Part shown: piece by piece, positions 62,929 through 64,000 of the stretch
Numbering within the stretch: position 1 is the stretch's first letter
Layout: every line of letters starts with the position of its first letter
Source: Candidatus Poribacteria bacterium
Lineage (GTDB): Bacteria; Poribacteria; WGA-4E; UBA9662
Reading direction: 5' to 3'
NCBI GenBank assembly: GCA_012963885.1
Contig: DTUY01000218.1
Span: 44,264-108,263, forward strand
DNA: 64,000 bases
Position numbers and translations under genes: made by a program
Notes under the pieces: generated by a model
What the model was told of the DNA's origin: nothing
The model's input: only the letters and a program-made list of their open reading frames with translations
Databases searched by the model: none

Positions 62929-63299
62929 GGAATCCCCAACTTCAGATGCAATCTATTTTCCTACTGTCAAATTTAACTTTTTGGTTACGAATGAATGGAA
63001 AATGTCATTCAAGTATCAGATTTGATTTGGAAATAGTATGAAGGCAAACAACGTTGATCTTCAGCAGTTGGGACAAATTGATGTTCTAACATTTATCGAG
63101 TAGACTTTAGACTCTTTGCAAACAAAATTAAATGGTGATTCCTTACAATAAACAAATTCACGCTAGATTAAGTATCACCAACATGTTGATAGATTAGAGC
63201 CATGTACCATTGATTGGTTAAAAAATATACCTTGCTGTACTTTCGTATAGACAGACTTGATTATATCAGAACGCTTTAACAGTCGCAAGTAGAAAGTAA
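62929..63299. other. Intergenic region, 371 bp
   Basis: The AT-rich spacer holds a 21-codon frame (63038-63103, MKANNVDLQQLGQIDVLTFIE) that I cannot match to anything. No regulatory element is supported. Confidence 0.35.
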
Positions 63300-64000
63300 C
63301 TAAGAACCCGACTGAAAATTTGCAATCATTTTACCGTCTGTTAGATCCCAAATCCGTATTATACCATCACGTCCTCCACTAACGAGAAAACGGCCTTCAA
63401 TACTGAGATTGACTGCGTAAACTTCATCGTCTGGTTGATTGAATTCAAAGAGTTTATTACCCGATTGAAAATCCCAGACAATAACCGAGTGATCAGCACT
63501 TCCTGAAACAATGATTACTTGGCCATTAAAAACCCCGCAGTCAACTGCGTAAACCGGACCATTGTGCTCATAATAAACACGGTTCAGTATCCCACGTATA
63601 CCACGATCTGATTCGATGATCCGCCAAGAACGAACAACATGATCCGTTGAACCGGAAACGATTAGGTTATCAGGACCAAATCGGACGGTATTCACTGCAC
63701 CATCATTTTGATCAAAGCTGACTACCACAAGGTATGTTTCGGCAGACCAGATCTTGATGGTCTTGTCTGCCCCAGCAGTTGCAAAGTATTTGCCATCGTG
63801 ACGAAAGTCTGCGGCTAAAACCCGATCAACATGCTGCGTTAAGATTTGCTTTTCTCCATTGAACGAAATGTTCGTTAGTATTACTGTTTTGTCCATACTG
63901 GCGGTTACAATCTTTTCGCCAGATGGGCTAACTGAGATGGCTTCAATCGTGTCTGCATGGATTTGAATATTTTGATATGGTTCAGAGTCATCGTCCAATA
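63300..64000 (-). CDS. WD40-repeat protein, 5' end beyond the window
   Basis: The 3' part of a WD40 beta-propeller: repeats end in S-A-D-K-x-I-K-I-W, S-T-D-H-V-V-R-S-W, S-A-D-H-S-V-I-V-W and G-R-D-G-I-I-R-I-W about 42 residues apart (e.g. YFATAGADKTIKIWSAETYL). About five repeats are visible and it ends with MIANFQSGS. The first Met-like codon in the window is a TTG with no ribosome-binding site, so the gene continues past 64000. Such proteins scaffold complexes; no partner is visible. Confidence 0.85.
   Translation of the reverse strand, partial: LDDDSEPYQNIQIHADTIEAISVSPSGEKIVTASMDKTVILTNISFNGEKQILTQHVDRVLAADFRHDGKYFATAGADKTIKIWSAETYLVVVSFDQNDGAVNTVRFGPDNLIVSGSTDHVVRSWRIIESDRGIRGILNRVYYEHNGPVYAVDCGVFNGQVIIVSGSADHSVIVWDFQSGNKLFEFNQPDDEVYAVNLSIEGRFLVSGGRDGIIRIWDLTDGKMIANFQSGS

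Noticed and set aside
1-64000. Non-standard code in which TGA is a sense codon
   Set aside because: Many genes end in TGA with a close downstream start or convergent neighbour (e.g. the GlmL-like and enolase-like genes), so TGA is a normal stop here.

Overview
The window looks like a chromosome fragment of a Gram-negative-type bacterium with moderately AT-rich DNA. The gene content points to Candidatus Poribacteria or a close relative, by family content rather than any rRNA or marker gene: several phytanoyl-CoA-dioxygenase-like genes, sulfatase-modifying-factor (SUMF1-like) proteins, ThuA, GH172 (DUF2961), PIG-L, LamG and CRTAC1-like secreted proteins, dockerin-like repeats, and two secreted proteins sharing a C-terminal tail of the form KLxTTWxxxK. 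TGA is used as an ordinary stop by many genes here, so the genetic code is standard.

Layout. 1-2018 is an insertion-sequence graveyard: a frameshifted flotillin/SPFH fragment abuts a truncated IS982-family element, which is itself split by a 954-bp IS5-family element with visible terminal inverted repeats. 2083-6226 holds a small unknown protein, an SDR dehydrogenase, a SUMF1-like lipoprotein, a decayed MFS transporter and a medium-chain dehydrogenase. 6349-12188 is a coupled unit: a large secreted Kelch/Ig-like protein with a type-IX-like C-terminal domain, a 99-residue protein and a GlmL/MutL ATPase. 12715-23616 carries ThuA-like, a two-haem porin-like protein, DUF547, an enolase-superfamily enzyme, a leftward envelope cluster (VanZ, membrane protein, FN3 lipoprotein, beta-barrel), a GH172-like protein and a cohesin/CBM9-like protein.

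24021-28907 is a leftward run of six genes: two methyltransferases, a dodecin with long tails, a glutaredoxin-thioredoxin reductase fusion, a short DUF5069 protein and bifunctional pheA. The DUF5069 gene is the most exciting item. Its reading frame is interrupted by one TGA exactly where the family has its conserved cysteine, the frame continues with good family similarity, and a perfect 7-bp hairpin with a UGGA loop lies 19 nt after the TGA. This fits a selenocysteine codon with a bacterial SECIS element, next to a disulfide reductase.

29093-36696 holds a SUMF1-dockerin protein, a TPR protein, a HAD-GDPD fusion with an inositol-dehydrogenase-like enzyme and a class V aminotransferase, a decayed 1.36-kb region and rfaE2. 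36968-49759 holds three PhyH-family dioxygenases, a LamG protein with an apparent frameshift, a methyltransferase, an Ldh2-type dehydrogenase, a class III aminotransferase, a PIG-L protein and a polytopic membrane protein. 50131-58959 carries a beta-helix protein, DUF2752 and DUF4234 membrane proteins, a DUF4091-like/HEAT protein, a CRTAC1-like protein, a histone-deacetylase-like protein, an MqnD-like protein and a small Cys-rich protein. 59096-64000 has a metallo-beta-lactamase-fold enzyme, hslU and hslV, a metallophosphoesterase and a WD40 protein cut by the window end. I saw no tRNA, rRNA or CRISPR array.
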